33,393 bases of DNA from a virus (IMGVR_UViG_3300021963_000403:1-33393); one strand, 5' to 3'; positions 16,221 to 25,318 are shown, counted from the stretch's first letter. Notes: generated from the sequence alone by a model not told the origin. Translations and numbers: made by a program.

Positions 16221-19200
16221 TTATACGGGACAGGTTGGAGGTGCTACATTTTGTGCTCTTAAATTTACAAGAGCATATAATGGAGTTGGATTTACTAAAT
16301 AATCTTCATATTCTTCCACAATAGTAATTGCTGCACTTGTATATATTGTTCCACCATCTAATACATCACATAAGTTAAAATGTATAATATTTCCTGAACC
16401 TGACACCCACTCTCCACGAATGGTATAAGGTAACTCAGTTAATAATGGATATATTGTTCCTGATTGAACACTACCTGCAGTAGAAGTAATATTAAGTAAT
16501 TGAGACCCAACGTTATTAAATACTGTTAATGCACCGCCTGATTGGTTTCCTACGTTCCAATCTAATTGAACTGTTGTAGGTGCTGTACAAGCTGACTCGC
16601 ATTCGCCCAATGTTGCATATGTTCCTGTTCCGTCACCGGGGTCTGTACAGGTTCCTGATACACAATTATAAGATTCAACAGCAGGCGTTCCACATCCACA
16701 ACAAGCATCGCTAAGAGTTGCTGAAAAACATAATGTTGCAGGTATAGCCGCTCTAAAATCCCATACCAAATATAAATAATCTTGTAAAGCAGGGACTGTA
16801 AAGTCTGCATAATTATTAGTTCCACCACCTTGATTAGGCGTAGCCGTTGTAGCTAAACCTAATAATGTATTCACATCTGTGGTATTGTTGCCATATAATG
16901 TATCAGAAACAAGGTACTTAAACTTGTCTGTAGCAGGATTGAAGACAAATGTATCTGTAGGAAATTGATTTGAAATCATTGTCATTGTGCTACCTGCAGG
17001 AGGGAATGCTCCCGTACCTACATAGTTTGTAGTAACATTGTATCTTGAAATCAAAGGACTATCTGTTCCTGAAGCAAACGTGACAAGGCTTGATTGCAAA
17101 GGAGAAATAAACGCTCCATCTACATATCTGTATTGTGTGTGGATGGTATCTCCTGAATCATAATCATTAGTAAGAACAATCTGTACAATTGTAAGAGATG
17201 CAGCATTACAACAATCAGCAAGTACATTTAAAACAATGTCTCCTGTATAATTTATTGTAATTGAAACCGTCTCAACAGATACTGTATCCTTGTTAAAAGT
17301 TAAAGTTCCACCTGTAGAAACCCATCCTGTAGTATCAGTTACACCATTGTAATCAATTACTATTTCAAATTGTGCTCCTTCAGATATTGATGACACGCTG
17401 TAGTTGACATCAGTCAATCCAACTACAGGACCTAAATCAACGCAATAATTTATACTCTTGGTTTCTTCAGCTAATGTTGTTAAAGTAAACGTCTGAGAAA
17501 TACCACACTCTAAACATTCAGGATTGTAAGGTAACTCAAGAGTATTGCTTGATAACACATACTCATTCATATATGGGTCAAACCCACCAAGTTTCTGTGT
17601 ATTAAACGACTCGTTGAATGTATCTCTAAACCAAGTTCTCATATTCATTTCAGAGATAACCTTGAGTTCCTCATTAGAAAAAGAGTTACCACGTAGTTGT
17701 AAAACTACACCACGTTTTACGTCAGTAAAAAATCTATCGTATCCCCATTGAACATAACTTTCAGGGTTAAAACTGATACCATACTTCTCGGTACGTGCAA
17801 TTTGTGTACCCAATACCTCAGGTACAGATGTAACAGCACCGCCACCGGTTGAGTCTGATAGTAAGTTTTTGTCTGCTAATACATATGAAATTTTATCCTC
17901 TTGTAAAACAAGTACGTCAGTTTGACGACCATCCATTACATATATACCACCAAATGAAGTCTCTAAGTTCTTATAGTTTAATAGACCTAAGTTAAATTCA
18001 TTTAACCTATTTACGTTTGACTCGGCATTGTAAACACCACTATAAGTAATGTCAGCAAATCTATCAGCCTCTTTATAGTTCTGAGCAGATACACTTGTAA
18101 CCCTGTTACCAAAGCTAAAAGAGTTGCCAATGATTGAATCACGAATCTTATAACTTTCTGCTCCGTTTCCAAAAGCAAAACAGTTAAAGAACTTGGTATC
18201 AACTACAGCCGGAATACCCAATGCAATGTCTTGGTCTTGTAGGTTTCCCATATGATTGCCATTTGAAATAGCAAAAGACATTTCATTTTCAAAAAATACA
18301 TCAGGTAATGAATCACTTGGTTGTGTTTCAAAAATTAAAGTATTATCAGAACGGAATACCGTAATACTAACCTCAACATTTGATGCACGAGAATTAGGAT
18401 AACCAATACCGGTACAAGGGAATGTACCCGTTACCATTAATTGTAATTGGTTAGTTCCTGTGTTTCTGTAAAACTTATAATAGTTAATACATAGGTCAGT
18501 TAAAATATCTCCTGCTGTATTAGTTATTGTTGGTATAAATTGATTATCAGGGATACATTGACCGGCACCGGCATATCTTGAACCGTCATTTAAAAATTGC
18601 TCAACATCATCTCCTACAAACCAATCATACATATTGTCGTAATCGTTTGAGCAAATAAGAGTTTTTTCTAAAGAACTTCTTCTTTCCTCACAACTATTAC
18701 CTACACCGCCTCTTGTTTGTTTAATTGTCATAACAATTCTACTACCTGCAGGAACTGAATAATCAACCCACGCAGATGTAGCCGTATCATAACGGTTCAT
18801 TGGATAGTATAAAATAGGAGCATATCCTGCACCTCTTGGAGCAGTCTCAGTCTTTTTACCCGGAGCAATAATGGCTAATTCATCTTGAACAATATTAAAA
18901 CTGTTAGGATTAATCTTCATATATACGCCTGCAGGAATTGGTATCAACACCGTTGGGTCTAACTCACTTTTAATCTCAATAAAGTTAGATGCTTGTGATT
19001 GCTTCTCAAGAACGGTTGCATACACACAAGAAGTGGTTGCTCCATTAGAATCAGCCTTAACAATCAATCTATCTCCCACCTCAATCTTACGTGCATTCTC
19101 GCCTTCAAGTAAGAAGTACGCATTATTTGTTATTGGGTCTTGGAAGAATATGCTACAATAAATTGTCTCATAATTCTCTTCGTCAGGCTTAATAACAAAT

Positions 19201-21095
19201 TTATATCTTGTTGCCCAAGCCGGAGGTATTTGTGTTGGTGGTATAGTTACTTGAATAGAATTTTTAAACGCTGACAAACCACAAGGTACGTGTTCCGTAT
19301 TATTAGGACTCACAAGTGCAGTTGTTGCTCTATTAAACTCATCCATATAAACTATACCAATCTCATAATCACGATTGCTATGTAAACTTTGAGGATTAGC
19401 TATTTCTTGAAATGTGGCTTCTGCTAATGTAACCTCATAATATTCGTATAAAGTTTGAGTAGGAGTAGTAACATTATCTACATATCTCATTGCAGGAAAT
19501 TGTAGTCCAATTACACTGCTTGCAGGACTTGTAATAATACTTACCGGCTGACCTACTGCACTAATACCGCTACCATTTTTAGTAAAAGCATTTAAGTTAT
19601 TTGGTATTGCACAGTTAAATGAATCGGTAAAGGTTGTTCCATTACAAGAATTAGCAACTGTTTGGATATTAGCTGCCGTACCTACTGCATTTTGAAACTC
19701 AACACTTGTAGCTAATGCATAAACTGATGTATATGTAGTAGCTAAAAAGAACGCAAAGTTCAATCTAACTGTAGCTGTTTCTTCTGTAGGAAATGGTGTC
19801 TGTCCTGAAAACTGAGCGTGTGCAATAGCAACCTCTAAGTTTATTGCAGAGCCGGATACTAAATTTTGTCCTGTTAAATCAAAAGTAACTATGGCATTAG
19901 CCACGTTTACACTTCCGTTTATAGAATAGTTTCCCGACTGAAGACCATCGTCAATGTTTGAATTACCAATTGGCGTTGAAACCAAGTTAGTTGTGTATTC
20001 AAATTTAACAGGGACACCATATTGGTCTACTAAATTATATCCTTCAACGTAATTTCCGTACATCAATCTATTCCCCATAATAGTCTGAGCCTTTGCAAAA
20101 CGAGGCACGTTATCGTACAACCTTAGCAATTGAGACTCAGATAGTATTGTGAATATCTTACTGTTAGTAAATGTATATTGGTATTCTGTATTATTTGCAA
20201 GACCTAAATTAGCCTTATCAAGTTTCTCAATTACTTTTATTACGGTACCATCTGCTCTTTTAAACAACAAGTCTATACCAACTACAAGAGAACTTCCTGA
20301 GTTGTATGTGATTCTTGCTGAGTTACAGAAATTGGTCATCCCCTCATTCAAGAAACTTTCGATACTAAAACTAAATGGATTAGGTACAAACGCAGGTTGA
20401 GACCACTGAGAAGTAGCACTATACTCTCCATCAATGTATCTATATCTATAAGCAAAGCAAATGAATCTTGTATCTAAATAATTTTCTTGACCATTAGTCA
20501 CAATTGGCTGAACTCCCGGAGATTCAACCGGTGGTTTTTTTATCACAAGTAATGACTCTGCACTTACTTGGTCTGTGTTAGCAATTGGATTAGGATAATT
20601 CCTATTTATATTAATAAATCTTGGAGCATTATAATCATCTGTAAAAAAAAACAAATCATTCAAAATGTCCATACCCGTAACTAAGTAGTTCGGATTGAAA
20701 TTAAGAGTTGTATTTACACCACCCCCATCGTCAATGCTGACAACGTGATATGTCAATATACTTGATGAAACATTAAAAGAAACAATTAGGTCAAGTTTAC
20801 CTGTAGCACCTACAGGAAAATCAGGGTCGTGAACAAGCCAATAAAGAGTCTCATTCACGCTGTTTTGTAAAGCACCAATACATTTTGCCGCAGCACTAAG
20901 AGGTGTTCCATCAATGTACGCTAACGAAGTAAGGGGAAGATTCCCTTTTGTATTTTCAATTACCCCAACCTCAGAGTTCTCGGTTGAACCCATCCTAATA
21001 TTCATAGCATCTACATACTCACCTTCAGGAAGCAAACGTTGGTCTACTACCTTGTTCATTCTACCCGCTATAAAGTTTCTTGTAAAATTTGCCAT
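16221..21095 (-). CDS. large tail nozzle/muzzle-like protein (1624 aa)
   Basis: The N-terminus (NFIAGRMNKVVDQRLLPEGE, residues 5-24, then YVDAMNIRMG) is typical of tail tubular B (T7 gp12)-like nozzle and crAss muzzle proteins, where it begins a beta-propeller. A later conserved block (NPESYVQWGYDRFFTDVKRG, about 1107-1126) belongs to the same core. About twice the length of T7 gp12, it carries additional C-terminal modules: an Ig/PKD-like region (about 1200-1295), a second beta region (about 1305-1400), a short Cys-rich repeat unit (about 1474-1502, CVSGTCTDPGDGTG) and a final beta domain (about 1506-1624). It starts one base after the stop of the connector gene. The core call is good; domain edges are estimates. 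Confidence 0.75.
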   Translation of the reverse strand: MANFTRNFIAGRMNKVVDQRLLPEGEYVDAMNIRMGSTENSEVGVIENTKGNLPLTSLAYIDGTPLSAAAKCIGALQNSVNETLYWLVHDPDFPVGATGKLDLIVSFNVSSSILTYHVVSIDDGGGVNTTLNFNPNYLVTGMDILNDLFFFTDDYNAPRFININRNYPNPIANTDQVSAESLLVIKKPPVESPGVQPIVTNGQENYLDTRFICFAYRYRYIDGEYSATSQWSQPAFVPNPFSFSIESFLNEGMTNFCNSARITYNSGSSLVVGIDLLFKRADGTVIKVIEKLDKANLGLANNTEYQYTFTNSKIFTILSESQLLRLYDNVPRFAKAQTIMGNRLMYGNYVEGYNLVDQYGVPVKFEYTTNLVSTPIGNSNIDDGLQSGNYSINGSVNVANAIVTFDLTGQNLVSGSAINLEVAIAHAQFSGQTPFPTEETATVRLNFAFFLATTYTSVYALATSVEFQNAVGTAANIQTVANSCNGTTFTDSFNCAIPNNLNAFTKNGSGISAVGQPVSIITSPASSVIGLQFPAMRYVDNVTTPTQTLYEYYEVTLAEATFQEIANPQSLHSNRDYEIGIVYMDEFNRATTALVSPNNTEHVPCGLSAFKNSIQVTIPPTQIPPAWATRYKFVIKPDEENYETIYCSIFFQDPITNNAYFLLEGENARKIEVGDRLIVKADSNGATTSCVYATVLEKQSQASNFIEIKSELDPTVLIPIPAGVYMKINPNSFNIVQDELAIIAPGKKTETAPRGAGYAPILYYPMNRYDTATSAWVDYSVPAGSRIVMTIKQTRGGVGNSCEERRSSLEKTLICSNDYDNMYDWFVGDDVEQFLNDGSRYAGAGQCIPDNQFIPTITNTAGDILTDLCINYYKFYRNTGTNQLQLMVTGTFPCTGIGYPNSRASNVEVSITVFRSDNTLIFETQPSDSLPDVFFENEMSFAISNGNHMGNLQDQDIALGIPAVVDTKFFNCFAFGNGAESYKIRDSIIGNSFSFGNRVTSVSAQNYKEADRFADITYSGVYNAESNVNRLNEFNLGLLNYKNLETSFGGIYVMDGRQTDVLVLQEDKISYVLADKNLLSDSTGGGAVTSVPEVLGTQIARTEKYGISFNPESYVQWGYDRFFTDVKRGVVLQLRGNSFSNEELKVISEMNMRTWFRDTFNESFNTQKLGGFDPYMNEYVLSSNTLELPYNPECLECGISQTFTLTTLAEETKSINYCVDLGPVVGLTDVNYSVSSISEGAQFEIVIDYNGVTDTTGWVSTGGTLTFNKDTVSVETVSITINYTGDIVLNVLADCCNAASLTIVQIVLTNDYDSGDTIHTQYRYVDGAFISPLQSSLVTFASGTDSPLISRYNVTTNYVGTGAFPPAGSTMTMISNQFPTDTFVFNPATDKFKYLVSDTLYGNNTTDVNTLLGLATTATPNQGGGTNNYADFTVPALQDYLYLVWDFRAAIPATLCFSATLSDACCGCGTPAVESYNCVSGTCTDPGDGTGTYATLGECESACTAPTTVQLDWNVGNQSGGALTVFNNVGSQLLNITSTAGSVQSGTIYPLLTELPYTIRGEWVSGSGNIIHFNLCDVLDGGTIYTSAAITIVEEYEDYLVNPTPLYALVNLRAQNVAPPTCPV

Positions 21096-21096
21096 T

Positions 21097-22020
21097 TTAT
21101 TTTATTTGCTTGTCCATACCTCTCATATTCATTAAGAGTCTGCCGGGATGAATGTTACTGATTCTTATTTTAGCATTACTTAGCAAAGCCTTTCTCTTTT
21201 TACGAGAACGAGCAATGATATATTCTTGCACACCAAATTTAGAACTTAATATCTCATACTCAATAGCTGCGTAAATATATGCTTCAAACAATTTGTTTAC
21301 CGTAATCAAAGAATTGTCTCCTTGCTCCATACCATCAGATACGTACTCAAGAATACAAGATAACCCTGACATTGATGAATCAAAGTTAATTACTCCTGAC
21401 TTTCTATCAATATTAAAAGTCGGGTTAAAGTTTGCTGTTTCTGTATTTAAACCATAAGCAGTTCCAATGTTACCTTCAAAGTACCACATCCCATCATAGT
21501 TCCATCCCAACTGACCATTGAATTGATTGCCTTGGTTAAGATAAATACTCTTTTTAAGATGCGTCAATCTATCATAATCAATCTCAGAATACTGAGGACT
21601 TAATGCGTTTCCGTATTGGTCAAACAAAATACGACCTGTATTGTCTTGAAGATATGCTTTAGATGAAAGTGTTTGAATATTCTCAGATAATGGTCTTAAC
21701 CAACCATCTTTGTACAAAGACACACGAACCCAATTGACATAGTCAGATGGTAGGATAAACCTTAAGTTGTCAGGTACAGTCAACTCTAATACTTTAATTT
21801 CTTTAAAAGCATCATAGTTTAATTCTTGAATAGCACGCTTTGCGTGGAACAATACCTTGTAACGCTCTTCATTATTTACTAATGAATGGTTTCCTGAATA
21901 CATTAATAGGAAATTGTTTACAATATCCTGAAGACTTATAAACTGATATGACCCCCAATTTTTATCTTCGGGTACCACACCTCCATTTTCATAATATTGA
22001 TACTGTGATATATATGCCAT
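21097..22020 (-). CDS. head-tail adaptor / tail tubular A-like protein (307 aa)
   Basis: This is a conserved structural protein with the core HAKRAIQELNYDAFKEIKVL (residues about 64-83), followed by PDNLRFILPSDYVNWVRVSL and LYKDGWLRPLSEN. This pattern of a helical bundle plus 'PxDyxxlxxV' strand is what I expect of T7 gp11 / P22 gp4-type adaptor proteins that ring the portal. It lies directly before the nozzle-like gene, as gp11 lies before gp12 in T7. The C-terminus is basic (RSRKKRKALL), perhaps touching DNA or the portal. It is separated from the upstream connector gene by 12 bases. The family is inferred from motif style and order. Confidence 0.6.
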   Translation of the reverse strand: MAYISQYQYYENGGVVPEDKNWGSYQFISLQDIVNNFLLMYSGNHSLVNNEERYKVLFHAKRAIQELNYDAFKEIKVLELTVPDNLRFILPSDYVNWVRVSLYKDGWLRPLSENIQTLSSKAYLQDNTGRILFDQYGNALSPQYSEIDYDRLTHLKKSIYLNQGNQFNGQLGWNYDGMWYFEGNIGTAYGLNTETANFNPTFNIDRKSGVINFDSSMSGLSCILEYVSDGMEQGDNSLITVNKLFEAYIYAAIEYEILSSKFGVQEYIIARSRKKRKALLSNAKIRISNIHPGRLLMNMRGMDKQIK

Positions 22021-22032
22021 ATCTTAAAATTT

Positions 22033-22986
22033 TTATTGTTGCATACTGAATGTAGGCTGTTCGTGTTGTTGTTGTGCCATACCAAATTGAGTAACCTCTG
22101 ATTCACGAATAGACATACCTGCATATTCAAGTATCTTAGTCACTAATTTATATTCATCTTCGGGAGGTAATTCAAAGTCTTGATAATCATTTTGTGATTG
22201 GTCAAATACAGGCTCCCCATTGGCTAAAGTAATATAGGTCCATTTTGGTACTTTAGGATACCTAAAATAAGTCGCTTGTACCTGACCCTTGTTACTTATC
22301 GTTGTAGGATAAAAAGTCAATTCTGAGCCTTGTAATGCGTAAGCAGGGAACTCCTTAGTTGGAGGAGTTAAATTTGAATTAACCAATAAAGCAAGTTTGT
22401 TATTAATTACCTTTTCCGCTTGAACAATAGTAGCAGAAGAAACAATAGCGTAAGCATTTCCTGAAGCTAAAAATATATTTGAATCTAATAATAGAACAGT
22501 ATTGCTTAATACTGATACCACTGTAGAAATTAATCCTGTTGTTAAATTTGTAACCACATCTCCTGCAGAAATATCCAAGGCTGAAAATCCACCTGCAGAA
22601 TCAACTAATTCATTAGTAACCACCGAAGTGTTGGTTCCAATCTTAAGGATAACCGGCTTACATTTAATGTCTAACAACATATAGGTATCATAACCTGTAG
22701 TCGTAGTAGTAGGCATTGAAAATTTATTGGCAGAGATTTTTGTAAGGTAATCTGTGCGTAAGAAATACTCTAAAACTTCCGCAATTGGTTGCTCAATATC
22801 AGCATAATCAACACCTGACATCCGCCCATTCTCAGCATTTATAACTTTGTTATAACTACTAAAGTACTCCTCATAAATTTCCATCTGTGAGTTTTGGGCA
22901 AACAGATTAAAATCAGAAGGAGATATGTATCCATAGTTATTTTTATTCACTATAGATAATACTGCATTTCTTACTGAGTTTATCAT
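22033..22986 (-). CDS. head-tail connector protein (317 aa)
   Basis: This structural protein starts MINSVRNAVLSIVNKNNYGY, a motif I associate with connector or ring proteins of Bacteroidota phages. I place the start at 22986. The frame can be extended 21 codons upstream to 23049, but that extension runs through a strong terminator hairpin and the promoter, so it is not coding. Residues 127-184 form a beta module (ISAGDVVTNLTTG, then NTVLLLDSN) like one inside the MCP. The C-terminus is Gln-rich (AQQQHEQ). It is the first gene after a promoter/terminator junction and heads the tail-gene unit. The role is inferred from position between capsid and tail genes. Confidence 0.65.
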   Translation of the reverse strand: MINSVRNAVLSIVNKNNYGYISPSDFNLFAQNSQMEIYEEYFSSYNKVINAENGRMSGVDYADIEQPIAEVLEYFLRTDYLTKISANKFSMPTTTTTGYDTYMLLDIKCKPVILKIGTNTSVVTNELVDSAGGFSALDISAGDVVTNLTTGLISTVVSVLSNTVLLLDSNIFLASGNAYAIVSSATIVQAEKVINNKLALLVNSNLTPPTKEFPAYALQGSELTFYPTTISNKGQVQATYFRYPKVPKWTYITLANGEPVFDQSQNDYQDFELPPEDEYKLVTKILEYAGMSIRESEVTQFGMAQQQHEQPTFSMQQ

Positions 22987-23000
22987 TAGTTCTTTTTTTA

Positions 23001-23030
23001 CAAATATACATAAAAAAAAAGAGGGCACAA
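23001..23030 (-). promoter_or_regulatory. Bacteroidota-type promoter driving the tail genes
   Basis: On the - strand a TTG (23028-23030) is followed after 19 bases by TATATTTG (23001-23008). Both match the Bacteroidota sigma factor consensus (-33 TTG, -7 TAnnTTTG) at the usual spacing. The predicted start site leaves only about 8 bases before the ATG at 22986. The -33 element lies in the loop and stem of the preceding terminator, so the two signals are interleaved. Confidence 0.66.
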
Positions 23031-23040
23031 TAAGTGCCCT
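23012..23040 (-). terminator. rho-independent terminator after the 247-aa gene
   Basis: In the leftward transcript a 7-bp stem (AGGGCAC / GTGCCCT on the + strand, 23022-23028 and 23034-23040) with a 5-base loop is followed directly by nine U residues (23012-23020). It lies 33 bases beyond the 247-aa gene stop. The stem can extend by three further pairs if one base is bulged. This is a textbook intrinsic terminator. Confidence 0.85.
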
Positions 23041-23073
23041 TCTTTCCAATCATCAATCAATAATCAGTATCTA

Positions 23074-23817
23074 CTAACCTAAAGTTGCTTCTAACATCTT
23101 TAGAGAGTCTATACCCTCATCGCTCTGTAAGAAGTGGGCAACCATCTCATATGGGTCTTCTCCAAACGGAACGGATAACATTTTCTTTTTGTTGGTGGCG
23201 GTATTAAACCATACCTCTTTCTCACCATTTCTTAATATCAATAACTTGTTCTCAAAGAATGTACGAACCTTGGCTTGGAATTTCAATTCAGGGTCGTTCA
23301 ATATGTTCAAGAACTCCTTAGGGTCTCTTTTAGCAAATACCAATATATCACGCTTTAACTCAGCAGTAGATATGGTAGATGGGTCTTTGCCAAACATCAC
23401 TCTCGTAAGAGTTTCTAATTGGTCTGTTGTAAGCTGACGTGCTTCTACTAATGCTTCAATCTCTAAATCCAAGTCTTGAACCTCTTCTGCTGCGTCCTTC
23501 TCCTTATCTACCTCTACAAAAATGTTGCCATTTAAAGGGTGATAATGTAAGAACTGCTGCAATACAGGGTTTGTTCTTGGGACTCTTAAGAATCCATCTT
23601 CAAAAATGATAGGCTCAATAATGAAGTTTCCGTCTTGCTCGTCCTCAAATGGGGACTTTTGGTTTGTGCAATATCTTAATGCACGATTCATATTGTTTTT
23701 CTCGTCAAACCACATTAGTGGAAAACGAGGATGATTCCTTGACGCTAACGTGTAAGATAGCGGGTTTCCTATTTTCAACTTATAGACTTTGTCTACAGAT
23801 GTTGTACTTTTTGCCAT
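23074..23817 (-). CDS. conserved capsid-module protein of unknown function (247 aa)
   Basis: This soluble, charged protein lies directly after the major capsid gene. Recognisable stretches are RVPRTNPVLQQFLHYHP, an acidic EVDKEKDAAEEVQDLDLEIE helix, FGKDPSTISTAELKRDILVF and VPFGEDPYEMVAHFLQSDEG. I recall this combination from proteins next to capsid genes of uncultured aquatic phages, always without assigned activity. It is flanked on both sides by intrinsic terminators (23849 and 23012), and no promoter consensus is visible in its own leader, so it is probably made by read-through from the MCP unit. A head decoration, head completion or capsid-assembly role would fit; none is shown. Confidence 0.62.
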   Translation of the reverse strand: MAKSTTSVDKVYKLKIGNPLSYTLASRNHPRFPLMWFDEKNNMNRALRYCTNQKSPFEDEQDGNFIIEPIIFEDGFLRVPRTNPVLQQFLHYHPLNGNIFVEVDKEKDAAEEVQDLDLEIEALVEARQLTTDQLETLTRVMFGKDPSTISTAELKRDILVFAKRDPKEFLNILNDPELKFQAKVRTFFENKLLILRNGEKEVWFNTATNKKKMLSVPFGEDPYEMVAHFLQSDEGIDSLKMLEATLG

Positions 23818-23848
23818 TTTATATTTAATTTAATTTGATTTAATTTTT

Positions 23849-23880
23849 AAAAAAGGAGAGTGTCTTTGAAGACACCCTCC
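23849..23880 (-). terminator. rho-independent terminator after the major capsid gene
   Basis: Starting 20 bases after the MCP stop, the leftward transcript forms GGAG, one mismatch, then the 6-bp GTGTCT/AGACAC stem with a 4-base loop (23855-23880), followed by six U residues (23849-23854). The inner stem is one of three copies of the 16-nt near-palindrome GTGTCTTTGAAGACAC in this window. It probably limits expression of genes downstream of MCP. Confidence 0.85.
23860..23875. repeat. 16-nt near-palindrome, copy 2 (in the MCP terminator stem)
   Basis: This is an exact copy of GTGTCTTTGAAGACAC (7-bp arms around TG). It forms the inner stem of the terminator downstream of MCP. With copy 1 it shares 19 identical bases (AGTGTCTTTGAAGACACCC). 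Confidence 0.8.
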
Positions 23881-23899
23881 CTGTAATTTTCTTCCTTTA

Positions 23900-25318
23900 T
23901 TATCCGTAACGGAATAAAACGAAGTTGTTAGCACCCAAGGTACATACGCAACGCTCAGAAAGGAAGTTAACCTCCATTGCATCCAAATCGCTGTTAGTCG
24001 CACCACCGGCAGAACCTGTAATCCAAGTTTTGTATCTGCGGTCTTCAGCTTCAGAAGCACGGTAACGAACGTGTAAGAAAGGACGCTTAGCGTTCTTGCC
24101 CATAATTTGGTCGTACACTGAAGTAGAACCTGCAGGAACCATCAAACCTGTGATAGTACCGGTTGCAGTTGCAGCAGTAGTATTTAAACCACCACGCATA
24201 GTTGGGTCATTTAAGTATTTCCAATCAGACTTGTAGAAATCGTAACCTCTACGGAATCCTGTGAAACCTAAATTTAACGCCATATCAACATCGTTATCGA
24301 AAAGACCAAAAGAAGCTGATTGAGCAACACCACCTGAAGTGTAGCCGTTCAATGTAGCTAACATATTGTCAATATCGAAACTTAATCCACGATTTACGAA
24401 TACTACGTTCTCTTCGATAGCACCTTGCTTATCTAAACGAGAAACGATAGAATCCCAATCAGATAAAGTTGTTGGAGTACCACCACCCCAAACGTTACCA
24501 CGATTGTTTACAACGTAGAAGATACCTTGAGAACCAATGTAACCTGCAGTTGCAGCACCTGAAGAAGATGCAGCAGGAACCGCTTCAATCATTGAAGTCT
24601 CTAAGTAATCCTCAAAACGTAAACGAGTCTCGTGCTCTGATTTCAAATACCACAAGTATCCTGTAGCACCGTTCTCAGTAGTAACTTCAACCCAACCGAT
24701 TTGAGCCATATCTGAGCCATTAACCGCATACTTATCTTTAATGATAATAGGGTTGTTGCTGTAGATATCATCTTCTGATTCTAATGAACCAACCATTCCG
24801 TTAGTTCCTTTCTTAAACTCAGAACCGTAAATGAATACAGTACAAGCTGTAGAAACAGCGAAAGATTGACCTGCAGTCTCGTAGTAAGCTACTGTGAAAG
24901 TAGTTGCTGAAGGAACTGCAGTTACGATAGCCTTGTTGAAAACACCTGATGTATTGTTTTGAATCATCAAAGTTTGTCCAACACGAATAGCGATATAAGT
25001 CACACCACTATCAGCTACAGTGAAAGTTGCTGTTGAAGCACCTGCTGCTGCTGCTGAAGTACAACTTGTGTACTTGATGTGTAAACGTCCTTGTTCTGCC
25101 CATTTGATTTGGTCAGAATTAGACGGCATCTCTGCTCCTACCATACGTAAGAAAGATGCGATTGTTCTATTACCATAACGCTCAAATTCTTTTTCATAAG
25201 TATCAGGAAGATACTGATTCAAAAAGTTGAAGTTGGTAATGTAGTTTGTTTGTAACGCTACCTGTTCTGCAGAGGGCTGCAGGGCATAGGTAGGGGAACT
25301 TAAAAGTGCACTTGCCAT
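23900..25318 (-). CDS. major capsid protein (HK97-like fold expected)
   Basis: This 472-aa protein follows the scaffold gene. Conserved stretches are FNFLNQYLPDTYEKEFERYG (residues 30-49), FLRMVGAEMPSNSDQIKWAE (56-75) and QGRLH (76-80). I associate this series with major capsid proteins of crAss-like and related Bacteroidota phages. Residues about 95-167 are a beta-rich insert (IRVGQTLMIQNNTSG, then AIVTAVPSATTFTV), resembling a module in the connector protein. The middle and C-terminal parts (RRGYDFYKSDWKYLND, FLHVRYR, FVLFRYG) look like the P and A domains of an HK97-type shell. A strong terminator follows the stop. The leader has only A/T-rich sequence, without a Shine-Dalgarno motif. The order supports the call strongly. 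Confidence 0.85.
   Translation of the reverse strand: MASALLSSPTYALQPSAEQVALQTNYITNFNFLNQYLPDTYEKEFERYGNRTIASFLRMVGAEMPSNSDQIKWAEQGRLHIKYTSCTSAAAAGASTATFTVADSGVTYIAIRVGQTLMIQNNTSGVFNKAIVTAVPSATTFTVAYYETAGQSFAVSTACTVFIYGSEFKKGTNGMVGSLESEDDIYSNNPIIIKDKYAVNGSDMAQIGWVEVTTENGATGYLWYLKSEHETRLRFEDYLETSMIEAVPAASSSGAATAGYIGSQGIFYVVNNRGNVWGGGTPTTLSDWDSIVSRLDKQGAIEENVVFVNRGLSFDIDNMLATLNGYTSGGVAQSASFGLFDNDVDMALNLGFTGFRRGYDFYKSDWKYLNDPTMRGGLNTTAATATGTITGLMVPAGSTSVYDQIMGKNAKRPFLHVRYRASEAEDRRYKTWITGSAGGATNSDLDAMEVNFLSERCVCTLGANNFVLFRYG

Noticed and set aside
21643-21656. TGTCTTGAAGATA as a variant of the 16-nt motif
   Set aside because: It lacks a central base and has a changed right arm; the adaptor protein sequence LQDN explains it.
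21707-21720. 14-nt perfect palindrome TCTTTGTACAAAGA
   Set aside because: It occurs once, lies in coding sequence of the adaptor gene (encoding LYKD) and has no second copy that I found; probably chance.
22987-23049. 21-codon upstream extension of the connector gene
   Set aside because: The extension runs through a strong terminator hairpin, its T-run and a promoter -7 box. The conserved-looking protein begins at MINSV (22986).
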